The position numbers were made by a program, and so were the translations under genes. Source: Gulbenkiania mobilis (GTDB taxonomy: Bacteria > Pseudomonadota > Gammaproteobacteria > Burkholderiales > Chromobacteriaceae). Taken from it: a DNA stretch of 64,000 nt. Position 1 is the stretch's first letter. Each line of letters opens with the position of its first letter. Of this stretch, positions 26,716 to 35,921 are shown piece by piece. A model generated the notes under the pieces. That model did not search any database. It was not told the origin of the DNA and saw only the letters and a program-made list of their open reading frames with translations. The DNA lies in assembly GCA_004346645.1 (NCBI GenBank), contig SMDA01000009.1, forward strand, positions 62,001 to 126,000. The letters run 5' to 3'.

Positions 26716-29393
26716 AGCCGCACTACCTCACCCCGCTGTTTTCTCCGCGCAACGTCGCCGTCATCGGCGCCAGCGACACGCCCGGCTCGATCGGGCAATC
26801 GGTGTTTGCCAACCTGCTGGCGGGCAACTTCCAGGGCAAGCTGTTTCCGGTCAACCTGAACCACAAGGTAGTGGGCGGCATTCCAGCCGTGCCCTCGGTA
26901 CGCCTGCTGGAGGTGCCGATCGACCTGGCCGTGGTCACCACCGCCATCCGTTCGCTTCCGGCCATCATGAAGGATTGTGGCAAGAGCGGCGTGAAGGCTG
27001 TACTGCTGGCCAAGGAGTTCGCCGACAGCGAGCAGCTGGAACGCGAGATCCTCAACGAGGCCATGTCCATTGCCCGGCATTACGGCATTCGTCTGCTCGG
27101 GCCGAACGTGCTGGGTCTGATGCGCCCCGTAGCCGGCTTCAACGCCACCAACTACACCAGCAAGGTGCGCCCGGGCAATCTGGCACTGGTGTCGCAGTCC
27201 TCCGCGCTGTGCACTGCGATGCTGGACTGGGCAGACAGCAAGGGCATCGGCTTTTCCAGCGTCATCTCGGTAGGAGAGGGGCTGGATGTCGACTTCGGCG
27301 AGATCCTCGACTATCTGGTGGCGGACTCTTTCACGCAGGGTATCCTGCTGCATGTGCACCACATCCACGACGCCCGCCGCTTCATGAGTGCGCTGCGGGC
27401 CGCCGCGCGCACCAAGCCGGTGGTGGTGATCAAGTCCGGCCGACATGAGGACGACGTAACCGGCGTGACCCACTCCAGCAACCTGGTGGAGAGCGGGGAC
27501 GTGTTCGATGCGGCGCTGTCGCGTGCGGGTGTGCTGCGGGTGTCCACGATTGCCCAGCTCTTCACCGCCGCCAAGGTACTGGCCGCCAACTTCCGCGTGC
27601 AGGGCAGGCGCCTGGCCATTGTTACCAACGGCATCGGTCCGGGAGTGCTGGCGGCCGACAGTGCCTACGGCTATGGCGTCGAGCTGGCCCGTTTGTCGGA
27701 GGGCACGATGACGCTGCTCAACGAGGTCTTGCCTCGCAACTGGTCACACGGCAACCCGGTGGACATCATCGGCGATGCCAGCCCGGTCCGCTTCCGCACG
27801 GCGGTGAAAGCCTGTCTGGACGACCCGAACGTGGATGGCGTGCTCGTCATCTTCACTCCCCAGGCCGGCACCGACCATCTGACCACCGCACAGCTGATGG
27901 TGGGCCTGCAGCGGGAGGCGACCAAGCCGCTGTTCCTCTCCTGGCTGGGCGATGCCAAGGTGTCCGAAAGCCGGGATCTCTTCAGCAAGGCCAAGTGCGC
28001 CCATTTCCGGGCGCCCGAGTTTGCGGTGGAAGTGTTCCGTAACCTGGCGGCCTATCATCACAACCAGCAGCTTCTGCTGCAGACGCCCGCCCCCCTGGAG
28101 GGCATGCGCCAGAGTCCGGACCTGGCCCGCGCCCGCGCGGTGATCGACCGCTGCCTGACCGATGGCCGGCTGATCCTGTCCGAGCGCGAGTCCAAGGGTG
28201 TGCTCGACGCCTTTCGCATCCCCGTCAACCCCACACGCCTGGCGCGCAATGCGGACGAGGCGGTCAGGTTGGCCGAAGAGATCGGGTATCCCGTGGTGCT
28301 GAAGATCGACTCGCCGGACATCCTCTACAAATCGGATGTGGGCGGCGTGGAGCTCAACATCATCAACGAGACCACGCTGCGGGAGGCGTTCGCCGGCATC
28401 ATGGAGCGTACCCGCAATGCTCGACCCGACGCCCTCATCGAAGGCATCTCGGTCCAGCCGATGCGCAAGCGCCGCTTTGCCCGCGAAGTGATGGTGGGGG
28501 TAACGCACGACCATGCCTTTGGCCCGGTGGTTACCTTCGGGGCCGGGGGGATCGCAGTGGAAGTGATGCGGGACCGGGCGCTGGCCTTGCCGCCGCTCAA
28601 CCCCTACCTGATCGACAGCATGATTTCGATGACCCGTGTCGGCAAGATCCTCGGACACTTCAAGAATCTGCCGCCCGTGCATCTGGACGAGCTGGAGGAC
28701 GTGCTGCTGCGTGTGTCGGAAATGGTGTGCGAGCTGCCAGAGATCCGCGAGATGGACATCAACCCGCTGGTGGCGGATGAACAGGGGGTGATCGCGCTGG
28801 ATGCACGCATCATCATCCAGCCCGTCAAGGCGGACCATCGGCGCTACAGCCACATGGCTATCATGCCCTATCCGGCGCACATGATGCATTCGGCCAAGCT
28901 GAACGATGGCACCGTGGTCATCATCCGGCCCGTACGTCCGGAGGACGCACAGATGCAGCAGGCCTTCGTGCGCAACCTCTCCGAGGAGAGCCGTTACAAC
29001 CGCTATATGTCCAGCATCAAGCAGCTGTCGCAGACCATGCTGGTGCGCTTTACGCAGCTGGACTACGACCGGGAGATGGCGCTGGCCATGACCCGACAGG
29101 CGGAGGAAGGGGAGGAGCAGCTGGCTGTCGCCCGCTTCATCACCGACCCGGACAACGAGGGCTGCGAATTCGCGCTGGAGGTGGCGGACGCCTGGCAGGG
29201 CAAGGGCATCGGTTACATCCTCATGAACGCGCTCTTTGATGCGGCGCGAGAGCAGGGCCTGAAGGTGATGCGCGGTGAGGTCCTAGCCGGGAACAAGGGC
29301 ATGCTCAAGCTGATGCACAAGCTCGGTTTCACCGTGGAGCCCCATCCGGAAGACCGCGCGCTCACGCTCGTCACCAAGGATCTGGCCGTGTGA
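26712..29393 (+). CDS. PatZ-like protein: ADP-forming acyl-CoA synthetase domains fused to GNAT acetyltransferase
   Basis: 893 residues. Order: CoA-binding Rossmann domain (about 10-140, NVAVIGASDTPGSIG), succinyl-CoA-ligase-like domains (about 150-460), ATP-grasp domain (about 490-710, GYPVVLKIDSPDILYKSDVGGV) and a C-terminal GNAT domain (about 725-893, with QGKGIGYILMNAL as the acetyl-CoA loop). This is the architecture of PatZ/Pat, which acetylates and inactivates acetyl-CoA synthetase. His254 (VTHSSNL) sits where ADP-forming synthetases carry the phospho-His, a residue reported missing in some Pat proteins. ATG 26712 overlaps the CDF stop. A sense 12-mer lies in the ATP-grasp part. Confidence 0.88.
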   Translation: MKPHYLTPLFSPRNVAVIGASDTPGSIGQSVFANLLAGNFQGKLFPVNLNHKVVGGIPAVPSVRLLEVPIDLAVVTTAIRSLPAIMKDCGKSGVKAVLLAKEFADSEQLEREILNEAMSIARHYGIRLLGPNVLGLMRPVAGFNATNYTSKVRPGNLALVSQSSALCTAMLDWADSKGIGFSSVISVGEGLDVDFGEILDYLVADSFTQGILLHVHHIHDARRFMSALRAAARTKPVVVIKSGRHEDDVTGVTHSSNLVESGDVFDAALSRAGVLRVSTIAQLFTAAKVLAANFRVQGRRLAIVTNGIGPGVLAADSAYGYGVELARLSEGTMTLLNEVLPRNWSHGNPVDIIGDASPVRFRTAVKACLDDPNVDGVLVIFTPQAGTDHLTTAQLMVGLQREATKPLFLSWLGDAKVSESRDLFSKAKCAHFRAPEFAVEVFRNLAAYHHNQQLLLQTPAPLEGMRQSPDLARARAVIDRCLTDGRLILSERESKGVLDAFRIPVNPTRLARNADEAVRLAEEIGYPVVLKIDSPDILYKSDVGGVELNIINETTLREAFAGIMERTRNARPDALIEGISVQPMRKRRFAREVMVGVTHDHAFGPVVTFGAGGIAVEVMRDRALALPPLNPYLIDSMISMTRVGKILGHFKNLPPVHLDELEDVLLRVSEMVCELPEIREMDINPLVADEQGVIALDARIIIQPVKADHRRYSHMAIMPYPAHMMHSAKLNDGTVVIIRPVRPEDAQMQQAFVRNLSEESRYNRYMSSIKQLSQTMLVRFTQLDYDREMALAMTRQAEEGEEQLAVARFITDPDNEGCEFALEVADAWQGKGIGYILMNALFDAAREQGLKVMRGEVLAGNKGMLKLMHKLGFTVEPHPEDRALTLVTKDLAV
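28266..28277 (+). repeat. DUS-like 12-mer copy 12
   Basis: AGGTTGGCCGAA in the PatZ-like gene, encoding Arg-Leu-Ala-Glu just before the ATP-grasp lysine loop. Confidence 0.85.
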
Positions 29394-29404
29394 GGGCCCG
29401 GTCC

Positions 29405-29446
29405 GGCGCAAGCGCCCGTCCGCCCGGTACAATAAGCGCTTGCGCC
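29405..29446 (+). repeat. Perfect 11-bp inverted repeat before rpsP
   Basis: GGCGCAAGCGC (29405-29415) and GCGCTTGCGCC (29436-29446) are perfect inverted copies separated by 20 bases. There is no T tail, so it is not a standard terminator. The right arm covers the proposed rpsP -35 box. Confidence 0.75.
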
Positions 29447-29469
29447 ATAAGGAAAAACTGGCCTAGAAT
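29440..29469 (+). promoter_or_regulatory. Candidate promoter of rpsP-rimM-trmD-rplS
   Basis: -35 TTGCGC (29440-29445), an 18-base spacer and -10 TAGAAT (29464-29469), 45 bases before rpsP. The -10 is identical to that of the rplM promoter. Confidence 0.55.
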
Positions 29470-29514
29470 TGCAGGCTTTTCTACGATACCGTTTTTATCT
29501 AAGGACCATCGACA

Positions 29515-29763
29515 ATGGTAGTTATTCGTCTGGCTCGCGGCGGTTCCAAGAACCGTCCGTTCTACAACATCGTTGTGACCGACTCCCGCAACCGTCGTGA
29601 CGGCCGCTTCGTTGAGCGCATCGGCTTCTACAACCCGGTCGCTGCCGAAGGCTCCGAGCGCGTGCGTGTTGCTGCCGATCGCCTGAACTACTGGACCGGC
29701 GTGGGCGCCCAGCTGTCCGACACCGTTGCCCGTCTGGTCAAAGGCCAGCAGCCGGCTGCCTAA
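29515..29763 (+). CDS. rpsP: 30S ribosomal protein S16
   Basis: The 82-residue small-subunit assembly protein, [32 protein letters not shown]... typical of the family. It is first in rpsP-rimM-trmD-rplS, the conserved order that couples ribosomal proteins to ribosome- and tRNA-maturation factors. The gene is rich in CGT/GTT/GCT codons compared with its neighbours, as expected for high expression. rimM follows after 26 bp. Confidence 0.98.
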   Translation: MVVIRLARGGSKNRPFYNIVVTDSRNRRDGRFVERIGFYNPVAAEGSERVRVAADRLNYWTGVGAQLSDTVARLVKGQQPAA

Positions 29764-29789
29764 TCCGCTGGCGCCTGACGGAGTACTCG

Positions 29790-30296
29790 ATGCAGGACAA
29801 CGATCTGGTCGTCATGGGTCATGTCAGCGGCGCCTTCGGTGTGCGCGGCTGGGTCAAAATCCATGCCGATACCGAGTACGCCGACAGCTTGTTTGACTAT
29901 CCGGTCTGGTGGCTTAACAGCGGCCAGGGCTGGAAAGCGTACACGCTTGAAACGGGGGCGGTGCAGCCCAAGGCATTGGTCGCCAAGCTTGAGGGCGTGG
30001 ACGATCGTGATGTGGCGGCTGCCCTGCGGGGTTGCCGTATTGCCGTGCCGCGCAGTGAACTGCCCCCCACCGAGGAGGACGAATATTACTGGTCCGACCT
30101 GATCGGGCTGGAAGTATTCAACCGGGAAGACGCCTTCCTCGGACGCGTCACCGATCTGATGGCCACTGGCGCGAGTGACGTGCTGGTGCTGCAGGATGGT
30201 GACACCCAGCGCATGATTCCTTTTGTCAGTCAGTACATCGTGGATGTAAGCCTGGCCGACCGCAGGATCGTGGCAGACTGGGGTCTCGATTACTGA
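29790..30296 (+). CDS. rimM: Ribosome maturation factor RimM
   Basis: A 168-residue factor that helps mature the 30S head around S19. The N-terminal domain has [18 protein letters not shown] and the C-terminal PRC-barrel has [16 protein letters not shown] and [22 protein letters not shown]. It shares a TGATG stop-start overlap with trmD. Confidence 0.97.
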   Translation: MQDNDLVVMGHVSGAFGVRGWVKIHADTEYADSLFDYPVWWLNSGQGWKAYTLETGAVQPKALVAKLEGVDDRDVAAALRGCRIAVPRSELPPTEEDEYYWSDLIGLEVFNREDAFLGRVTDLMATGASDVLVLQDGDTQRMIPFVSQYIVDVSLADRRIVADWGLDY

Positions 30297-31063
30297 TGCA
30301 GGTCGACGTCGTCACCCTGTTTCCGGAAATGTTCGGTGCGGTCACCCAAAGCGGTGTCACCCGGCGGGCACTGGAGCAGGGCCTCTGGTCGTTCCACGCC
30401 TGGAATCCGCGCGACTTCACCCACGACAATTACCGACGGGTGGATGACCGCCCCTTTGGGGGTGGTCCGGGCATGGTGATGTTGCCCGAGCCGCTCGAAA
30501 AGGCGCTCGATGCCGCGCGCCGCCGCCAAAGTGCGGCTGGGGTGGAAAGCCCCCGCGTGCTGTACCTTTCGCCGCAAGGAGCGCCTCTGACGCATGCCCG
30601 GGCCCAGGCACTGGCTGCGCTGCCGGGCCTGGTGCTGCTGTGTGGACGGTATGAGGGTGTGGACGAGCGGGTGATCGAACGCCAAGTGGACGAGGAAGTT
30701 TCCATCGGCGATTACGTCCTGTCAGGTGGCGAGCTGCCTGCCATGGTGCTGATGGATGCGCTGGTGCGCTTGTTGCCCGGCGCGCTGAACGATGCCCAGT
30801 CCGCCAGCGAGGACTCGTTTGCAACGGGCCTTCTGGACTGTCCGCATTACACCCGGCCCGAAGAATATCAGGGGCTGCGGGTGCCGGAGGTGTTGTTATC
30901 CGGCAACCACGCCCTGATCGCGCGCTGGCGCCTCAAGCAGGCGCTGGGTCGCACATGGAAGCGCCGTCCCGAGCTGCTCGAAGGACGTGCGTTGACAAAA
31001 CAGGAGTCTCGGCTGCTGGCGGAGTACCAGCAGGAACAAGACTCGATAAAAAAGGAGCTTTGA
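30296..31063 (+). CDS. trmD: tRNA (guanine-N1)-methyltransferase TrmD
   Basis: Methylates G37 of tRNAs reading CNN and other codons, preventing +1 frameshifts. The 255-residue SPOUT enzyme has [11 protein letters not shown] at the start, [14 protein letters not shown], the trefoil-knot SAM site SPQGAPLTH...[12 protein letters not shown] and [15 protein letters not shown]. It starts within the rimM stop and ends 1 bp before the rplS start codon. Confidence 0.98.
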   Translation: MQVDVVTLFPEMFGAVTQSGVTRRALEQGLWSFHAWNPRDFTHDNYRRVDDRPFGGGPGMVMLPEPLEKALDAARRRQSAAGVESPRVLYLSPQGAPLTHARAQALAALPGLVLLCGRYEGVDERVIERQVDEEVSIGDYVLSGGELPAMVLMDALVRLLPGALNDAQSASEDSFATGLLDCPHYTRPEEYQGLRVPEVLLSGNHALIARWRLKQALGRTWKRRPELLEGRALTKQESRLLAEYQQEQDSIKKEL

Positions 31064-31064
31064 C

Positions 31065-31436
31065 ATGGATCTGATCCAGCAACTGGAGCAGGAAGAAATC
31101 GCCCGTCTGGGCAAGACCATCCCCGCCTTCGCACCGGGTGACACCGTTGTGGTGCAGGTGAAGGTAAAGGAAGGCAACCGCGAGCGTCTGCAGGCCTACG
31201 AAGGTGTGGTGATCGCCAAGAAAAACCGCGGTCTGAACAGCTCGTTCATCGTACGCAAGATGTCGGCCGGTGAAGGCGTTGAGCGTACCTTCCAGACCTA
31301 CTCGCCGCTGGTGGCCAACATCGAAGTGAAGCGTCGCGGTGATGTACGTCGCGCCAAGTTGTATTTCCTGCGCGGCCGTACCGGCAAGTCCGCACGCATC
31401 AAGGAAAAGCTGCCGACCCGCAAGGCAGCCGACTGA
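31065..31436 (+). CDS. rplS: 50S ribosomal protein L19
   Basis: A 123-residue large-subunit protein at the intersubunit face. Hallmarks are [37 protein letters not shown] and [33 protein letters not shown]. An AAGGAG site precedes it within the end of trmD. It is the last gene of the operon and is followed by a strong terminator. Confidence 0.98.
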   Translation: MDLIQQLEQEEIARLGKTIPAFAPGDTVVVQVKVKEGNRERLQAYEGVVIAKKNRGLNSSFIVRKMSAGEGVERTFQTYSPLVANIEVKRRGDVRRAKLYFLRGRTGKSARIKEKLPTRKAAD

Positions 31437-31462
31437 AACCCTCCGCGGTCTTCGGTATGATC

Positions 31463-31498
31463 AAAGCGCAAGGCGAAATCCTTGCGCTTTTTTGTTTT
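31463..31498 (+). terminator. Terminator of rpsP-rplS operon
   Basis: AAAGCGCAAGG-CGAAAT-CCTTGCGCTTT followed by TTTG and TTTTT. Confidence 0.92.
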
Positions 31499-31514
31499 TC
31501 GCAGGGAGAAACGC

Positions 31515-32417
31515 ATGGGCGAGGCACATATGCCGGAGACGGAGGAAACCGTTGAGGCCTTCCTCGACTTCCTGCGGGCGGTCGAAGGGCTGTCACGGCA
31601 TACCCTCGCAGCGTATGGGCGCGATTTGGCAAAGGTAGGGGCAAGGTTGGCCGAAGCCGGCTGTGAGCTGCCTTCCGCATCCTTGGAAGCGTTGCGAACG
31701 GTGCTGTTTGCCGCCGAGTACATCGAGAAGCCTGCCACCCGCGCGCGCTGGCTTGCCGCCTGCCGGCGCTATTACCAGTTTCTGCAAAACCAGGGCTGGC
31801 GCACCGATAACCCGGCGCAGGGCCTCAAGCCCCCTTCCTCCGCACACCGCTTGCCGCGCGTGCTGAGCGAGGCTGCGGTGGAGGCCTTGCTGAATGCTCC
31901 GGATACGGCCACTGCACTCGGTTTGCGTGACCGGGCAATGCTGGAGGTGCTATACGCGAGCGGACTGCGGGTGTCGGAGCTGGTGGGTCTGACGCTATCG
32001 CAGGTTCGGTTGGCCGAAGGCCTGGTTACCACCATCGGCAAGGGCAGCAAGGAGCGCTGGGTTCCGCTGGGAGAGGTGGCGCAGATGTGGCTGGAGCAGT
32101 ATCTGCAGCAGGGGCGCCCACAGCTTCTGGCGGGGCGGCTGAGTGAGGCGGTGTTCGTTACGCAGCGCCATGGTCCGATGACGCGTCAGATGGCGTGGTA
32201 CATGATCACCCGCTACGCACGGCAGCTGGGGCTTCCACCGGTCAGCCCGCATGGACTGCGCCATGCCTTTGCCACACACTTGGTCAATCATGGCGCCGAT
32301 CTGCGCGTGGTCCAGATGCTGCTCGGACACGCCGCAATTACCACCACCCAGATCTACACCCATGTGGCACGGGAACGGCTGCAGCAGCTGCATGCCCGCC
32401 ACCATCCCCGCGGCTAG
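31515..32417 (+). CDS. xerD: Site-specific tyrosine recombinase XerD
   Basis: Acts with XerC at dif to resolve chromosome dimers. The 300-residue protein has a core-binding N-terminal domain and the complete catalytic set: Arg152 (SGLRVSEL), Lys176 (GKGSKERW), His246 and Arg249 (HGLRHAFATHL), His272 (LLGHAAITTTQ) and nucleophile Tyr281 (IYTH). ATG 31515 has AGGGAGAA in front. XerD is preferred over XerC from overall resemblance; the genome's second recombinase would settle it. Two sense copies of the 11-mer occur 363 bp apart. Confidence 0.9.
   Translation: MGEAHMPETEETVEAFLDFLRAVEGLSRHTLAAYGRDLAKVGARLAEAGCELPSASLEALRTVLFAAEYIEKPATRARWLAACRRYYQFLQNQGWRTDNPAQGLKPPSSAHRLPRVLSEAAVEALLNAPDTATALGLRDRAMLEVLYASGLRVSELVGLTLSQVRLAEGLVTTIGKGSKERWVPLGEVAQMWLEQYLQQGRPQLLAGRLSEAVFVTQRHGPMTRQMAWYMITRYARQLGLPPVSPHGLRHAFATHLVNHGADLRVVQMLLGHAAITTTQIYTHVARERLQQLHARHHPRG
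31644..31655 (+). repeat. DUS-like 12-mer copy 13
   Basis: AGGTTGGCCGAA in xerD, encoding Arg44-Leu-Ala-Glu47. Confidence 0.85.
32007..32018 (+). repeat. DUS-like copy 14
   Basis: CGGTTGGCCGAA in xerD, encoding Arg165-Leu-Ala-Glu168. Confidence 0.8.
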
Positions 32418-32426
32418 CGGTCTTTG

Positions 32427-32438
32427 GGGTTGGCCGAA
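32427..32438 (+). repeat. DUS-like copy 15 (intergenic)
   Basis: GGGTTGGCCGAA 9 bases after the xerD stop. It is framed by GTCTTT (32420-32425) and AAAGAC (32437-32442), so it forms the loop side of a small hairpin just ahead of the terminator. Confidence 0.8.
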
Positions 32439-32442
32439 AGAC

Positions 32443-32471
32443 AAAAAAACGCCCGCTGTTGCGGGCGTTTC
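32443..32471. terminator. Bidirectional terminator xerD / clpA
   Basis: AAACGCCCGC-TGTT-GCGGGCGTTT with an A run on the left, between two convergent genes. Confidence 0.88.
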
Positions 32472-32489
32472 TGTCGGGTGCGAAGTCTG

Positions 32490-34769
32490 TCAGGCAGGCT
32501 CGGGTTCCAGCTCCGTCTTGTCGAAGTGCAGCGCCACCTTGCCGGTGTCGTCCACCGTCACCGTTACCGCACCGCCGTCGGCCAGGCGGCCGAACAGCAG
32601 TTCGTCGGCCAACGCCTTGCGGATGGTGTCCTGGATCAGGCGGGCCATCGGCCGGGCCCCCATGGCCGGATCGAAGCCATTCTTCGCCAGATGACGCCGC
32701 AGTTCGTCGGTGAAGTGGATGTCCACCTTCTTCTCGGACAACTGCTGTTCGAGCTGCATCAGGAACTTGTCCACCACCTGCAGAATGATGGTCTCGTCCA
32801 GCGGCTTGAACGGGATGATGGCATCCAGACGGTTGCGGAACTCCGGCGTGAACAGGCGCTTGATGTCCGCCATCTCGTCACCGGCCTGCTTCACGCCGGT
32901 GAATCCAAGCGAAGGCTTGGACAGCGATTCGGCCCCCGCATTGGTGGTCATGATCAGCACCACATTGCGGAAGTCCGCCTTGCGGCCGTTATTGTCTGTC
33001 AGCGTGCCATGGTCCATCACCTGTAGAAGCACATTGAAGATGTCCGGATGAGCCTTCTCGATCTCATCAAGCAGCAGTACCGAGTACGGATGCTTGTTGA
33101 TCGCTTCGGTCAAAAGCCCGCCCTGTTCGAAACCCACGTAGCCCGGGGGCGCGCCGATCAGGCGCGACACTGCATGACGCTCCATGTACTCGGACATGTC
33201 GAAGCGGATCAGCTCCACACCCAGCACATACGCCAGCTGGCGCGCCACCTCGGTCTTGCCCACACCGGTCGGTCCGGAGAACAGGAAGGAACCGATCGGC
33301 TTTTGCGGGTTGCCCAGTCCGGAGCGGGTCATCTTGATCGCGCTGGAGAGCGCCTCGATGGCCTTTTCCTGGCCGAACACCACATTCTTCAGGTCGCGTT
33401 CCAGCGTCTTGAGCACATTTTTGTCGTCCGAAGAGACCGTCTTGGCCGGAATGCGGGCGATCTTGGAAACGATTTCTTCGATCTCGTTCTTGTTGATCAC
33501 CTTCTTCTGGCGCGACTTGGGCAGGATCTTCTGCGCCGCGCCCGCCTCGTCGATCACGTCAATGGCCTTGTCGGGCAGATGCCGGTCGTTGATGTAGCGC
33601 GCCGACAGCTCGGCGGCGGTAGTCAGCGCAGCCAGCGTGTACTTCACCCCGTGATGCTCCTCGAAACGGCTCTTGAGCCCCTTGAGGATTTCCACCGTCT
33701 GCTCAACGGTGGGCTCGTTGATGTCGATCTTCTGGAAACGACGCGACAGCGCATTGTCCTTCTCGAAGATGCCGCGGTACTCGTTGTAGGTCGTCGCACC
33801 AATGCAGCGCAGCGAGCCATTGGACAGTGCCGGCTTGAGCAGGTTGGACGCGTCCAGCGTCCCGCCCGAGGCCGCTCCTGCGCCGATGAGCGTATGGATC
33901 TCGTCAATGAACAGGATGGCGTGCCGGTCCTCCGACAGTTGCTTGATCACCGCCTTGAGCCGCTGTTCAAAATCGCCGCGATACTTGGTACCGGCGAGCA
34001 GGGCCCCCATGTCCAGAGCGTAGACCGTGGCTTCCTTCAGTACCTCGGGCACGTCTCCTTGGATGATGCGACGGGCCAGGCCTTCCGCAATCGCGGTCTT
34101 GCCCACACCGGCCTCACCCACGAGCAGAGGGTTGTTCTTGCGGCGACGGCAGAGGATCTGCACCGTCCGCTCAAGTTCGTGCTCCCGGCCGATCAGCGGG
34201 TCGATCTTGCCTTCCCGCGCCATGGCGTTGAGGTTCTGGGTATAGTTTTCCAGCGCGCCGCCCGGTCCACTCATCCCTTCTTCTCCTTCGGTCTCGCCTC
34301 CGGCTTCCCGCGGTTCGCTGCCTTGGGACTGCGAGCGTTGCTTGGTAATGCCGTGCGAAATGTAGTTCACGACGTCGAGTCGGGAAATGCCCTGCTGGTG
34401 CAGGTAGTAAACGGCGTGAGAGTCCTTTTCGCCGAAGATGGCCACCAGGATGTTGGCGCCGGTCACTTCCTTCTTACCGGAAGACTGGACGTGCAGGATG
34501 GCACGCTGGATGACCCGCTGGAACCCCAGGGTGGGCTGGGTTTCCACTTCGTTATCGCCCGGTACGGTCGGCGTGTGTTCATCGACAAAATCGGTCAGCT
34601 GCTTTTTCAACTGGTCGAGATTGGCCCCGCATGCGCGCAAGACTTCTGCCGCCGAGGGGTTGTCAACCATCGCCAGAAGCAGGTGTTCGACGCTGATGAA
34701 TTCGTGCCGCTTGCGCCGGGCGTCCATGAACGCCATGTGCAGGCTTACTTCAAGCTCTTGGGCAATCAT
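32490..34769 (-). CDS. clpA: ATP-dependent Clp protease ATPase subunit ClpA
   Basis: Unfolds substrates, including ClpS-delivered N-degron proteins, and feeds them into ClpP. The 759-residue protein has an N-terminal repeat domain, AAA-1 with Walker [15 protein letters not shown] and Walker [13 protein letters not shown], and AAA-2 with [14 protein letters not shown] and [14 protein letters not shown]. No M-domain is present between them, which separates it from ClpB. The start at 34769 has GGAGG upstream and overlaps the clpS stop as ATGA. Confidence 0.97.
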   Translation of the reverse strand: MIAQELEVSLHMAFMDARRKRHEFISVEHLLLAMVDNPSAAEVLRACGANLDQLKKQLTDFVDEHTPTVPGDNEVETQPTLGFQRVIQRAILHVQSSGKKEVTGANILVAIFGEKDSHAVYYLHQQGISRLDVVNYISHGITKQRSQSQGSEPREAGGETEGEEGMSGPGGALENYTQNLNAMAREGKIDPLIGREHELERTVQILCRRRKNNPLLVGEAGVGKTAIAEGLARRIIQGDVPEVLKEATVYALDMGALLAGTKYRGDFEQRLKAVIKQLSEDRHAILFIDEIHTLIGAGAASGGTLDASNLLKPALSNGSLRCIGATTYNEYRGIFEKDNALSRRFQKIDINEPTVEQTVEILKGLKSRFEEHHGVKYTLAALTTAAELSARYINDRHLPDKAIDVIDEAGAAQKILPKSRQKKVINKNEIEEIVSKIARIPAKTVSSDDKNVLKTLERDLKNVVFGQEKAIEALSSAIKMTRSGLGNPQKPIGSFLFSGPTGVGKTEVARQLAYVLGVELIRFDMSEYMERHAVSRLIGAPPGYVGFEQGGLLTEAINKHPYSVLLLDEIEKAHPDIFNVLLQVMDHGTLTDNNGRKADFRNVVLIMTTNAGAESLSKPSLGFTGVKQAGDEMADIKRLFTPEFRNRLDAIIPFKPLDETIILQVVDKFLMQLEQQLSEKKVDIHFTDELRRHLAKNGFDPAMGARPMARLIQDTIRKALADELLFGRLADGGAVTVTVDDTGKVALHFDKTELEPEPA

Positions 34770-35077
34770 CAGTTTTCCTCCATCACGCACTGGAGCGGAT
34801 GCTGGTGCGTTTTCGCAAATTGCAACACCTGCTCAACCTTGGTTGCGGCCACGTCTTTGGTATAAACACCACACACCCCGCGGCCCTGGGTGTGCACTTG
34901 CATCATGATCCGCGTTGCCTTTTCGCGGTCCATGTGAAAGATCTCTTGCAATACGTCGATGACGAAATCCATCGGCGTAAAATCATCGTTTAATAACAAC
35001 ACTTTATAGAGCGGCGGTGGTGATGTTCTCGCCTTGGACGCTTCTTCGAGCGTGGCATCCTTGAACTGCGTTGACAT
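34769..35077 (-). CDS. clpS: ClpS adaptor of ClpAP
   Basis: A 102-residue adaptor that recognises N-degrons and delivers them to ClpA. Typical are the flexible N-terminus, [20 protein letters not shown] (the NDD/TPM pocket) and [21 protein letters not shown]. Its stop overlaps the clpA start, the standard clpS-clpA pairing. It is divergent from the cold-shock gene across 219 bp. Confidence 0.97.
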   Translation of the reverse strand: MSTQFKDATLEEASKARTSPPPLYKVLLLNDDFTPMDFVIDVLQEIFHMDREKATRIMMQVHTQGRGVCGVYTKDVAATKVEQVLQFAKTHQHPLQCVMEEN

Positions 35078-35164
35078 GTCGGCTTTCAGCGGGTTCGAGC
35101 GTTAATTCAATTTTGGTCTCGCAGCACTTTTTTTCAAGGCCTCGCGCCCTGTTTCCGCCCCCTC

Positions 35165-35193
35165 TTGACGGTATTAGGACGGGTGCGTAGAAA
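35165..35193 (+). promoter_or_regulatory. Candidate promoter of the cold-shock gene
   Basis: -35 TTGACG (35165-35170), a 17-base spacer and -10-like TAGAAA(T) (35188-35193). It predicts a 5' leader of nearly 100 nt before the start at 35297; long leaders are usual for cold-shock mRNAs. Confidence 0.5.
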
Positions 35194-35296
35194 TGCGTTC
35201 TGGTGCGAGGCTTAAGGGTGTGCCGGGTGGTTCCGGCAGGCGGACTTGAGCTTATGTTGGTTCGGCCTCACCAGCCTGTTTATCCAAGGAAGTAAC

Positions 35297-35500
35297 ATGG
35301 CAACTGGTATCGTCAAATGGTTCAATGACGCAAAAGGTTTCGGCTTCATCACCCCGGACGAGGGCGGTGAGGATCTGTTTGCGCATTTCTCGGCCATCAA
35401 CATGCAAGGCTTCAAGTCGCTGAAAGAAGGCCAGCGCGTAAGCTTCGAAGTGGTGACAGGCCCGAAAGGCAAACAAGCGTCGAATATCCAGGCTGCGTAA
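35297..35500 (+). CDS. Cold-shock domain protein (CspA family)
   Basis: A 67-residue single cold-shock domain with RNP1 KGFGFITPD and RNP2 DLFAHFS. It acts as an RNA chaperone melting structure in mRNA. ATG 35297 follows AAGGAAGT. Codon use is biased as in highly expressed genes. It has its own promoter and terminator. Which Csp paralogue it is cannot be decided here, nor whether it is cold-induced. Confidence 0.96.
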   Translation: MATGIVKWFNDAKGFGFITPDEGGEDLFAHFSAINMQGFKSLKEGQRVSFEVVTGPKGKQASNIQAA

Positions 35501-35557
35501 TTCCGCCTGCTTAATCACGCTCGGGTCCCTCGCGGACCGGCCGGACTGAACGTCTGA

Positions 35558-35589
35558 CAACCCACCCTCGCGGTGGGTTGTCTTTTTTT
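35558..35589 (+). terminator. Terminator of the cold-shock gene
   Basis: CAACCCACC-CTCGC-GGTGGGTTG followed by TC and seven T. Confidence 0.93.
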
Positions 35590-35921
35590 GGCCTACGGCA
35601 AGGCGTCAGCAGATCCGGAGCGATCCATGCGTTTCAAGTGTCGTTATCACGGCAATTGTCAAAGAGCGGGCAGGGAGCGGACCGTGCCAAGACCCTGCAG
35701 GGGTCAAGCTCGTTATAGCAGGCAGCGTGCCGGGCTTCGGGTAAGAGGCCTGAGCTGATCCGGAGCAGATTGGTTCTGGTGTGCCGCCCTCAATGGGCAA
35801 GCGGGGAGGGGGCGGATAAAATCGATTCTCCTCCCTTGCCCGCAGGATGGTCCGAACCGTCCTTCTTTTGCGCCGCCCTTACAGGCTGCGCCAGCAGGGC
35901 CTGTTTGTCTACGGAAAAACT
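35590..35921. other. Intergenic region between the cold-shock and LysR genes
   Basis: No convincing gene. GATCCGGAGC occurs twice (35612-35621 and 35757-35766) as a direct repeat 145 bp apart. Near the right end GGGCAAG..GGGAGG (from about 35797) can pair with CCTCCC..TTGCCC (ending about 35843), making an imperfect hairpin about 75 bp before the LysR start. It could hold the LysR promoter or operator or a small RNA; the sequence alone does not decide. Confidence 0.5.

Noticed and set aside
33048-34865. Long plus-strand open frame opposite clpA
   Set aside because: Antisense to a clearly real ClpA; product rich in residues dictated by codon bias.
35194-35296. Riboswitch in the leader of the cold-shock gene
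   Set aside because: A long leader is normal for cold-shock mRNAs and I see no conserved riboswitch core.
35573-35758. Possible small gene after the cold-shock terminator
   Set aside because: Begins inside the terminator tail, no ribosome-binding site, composition unlike the neighbours.
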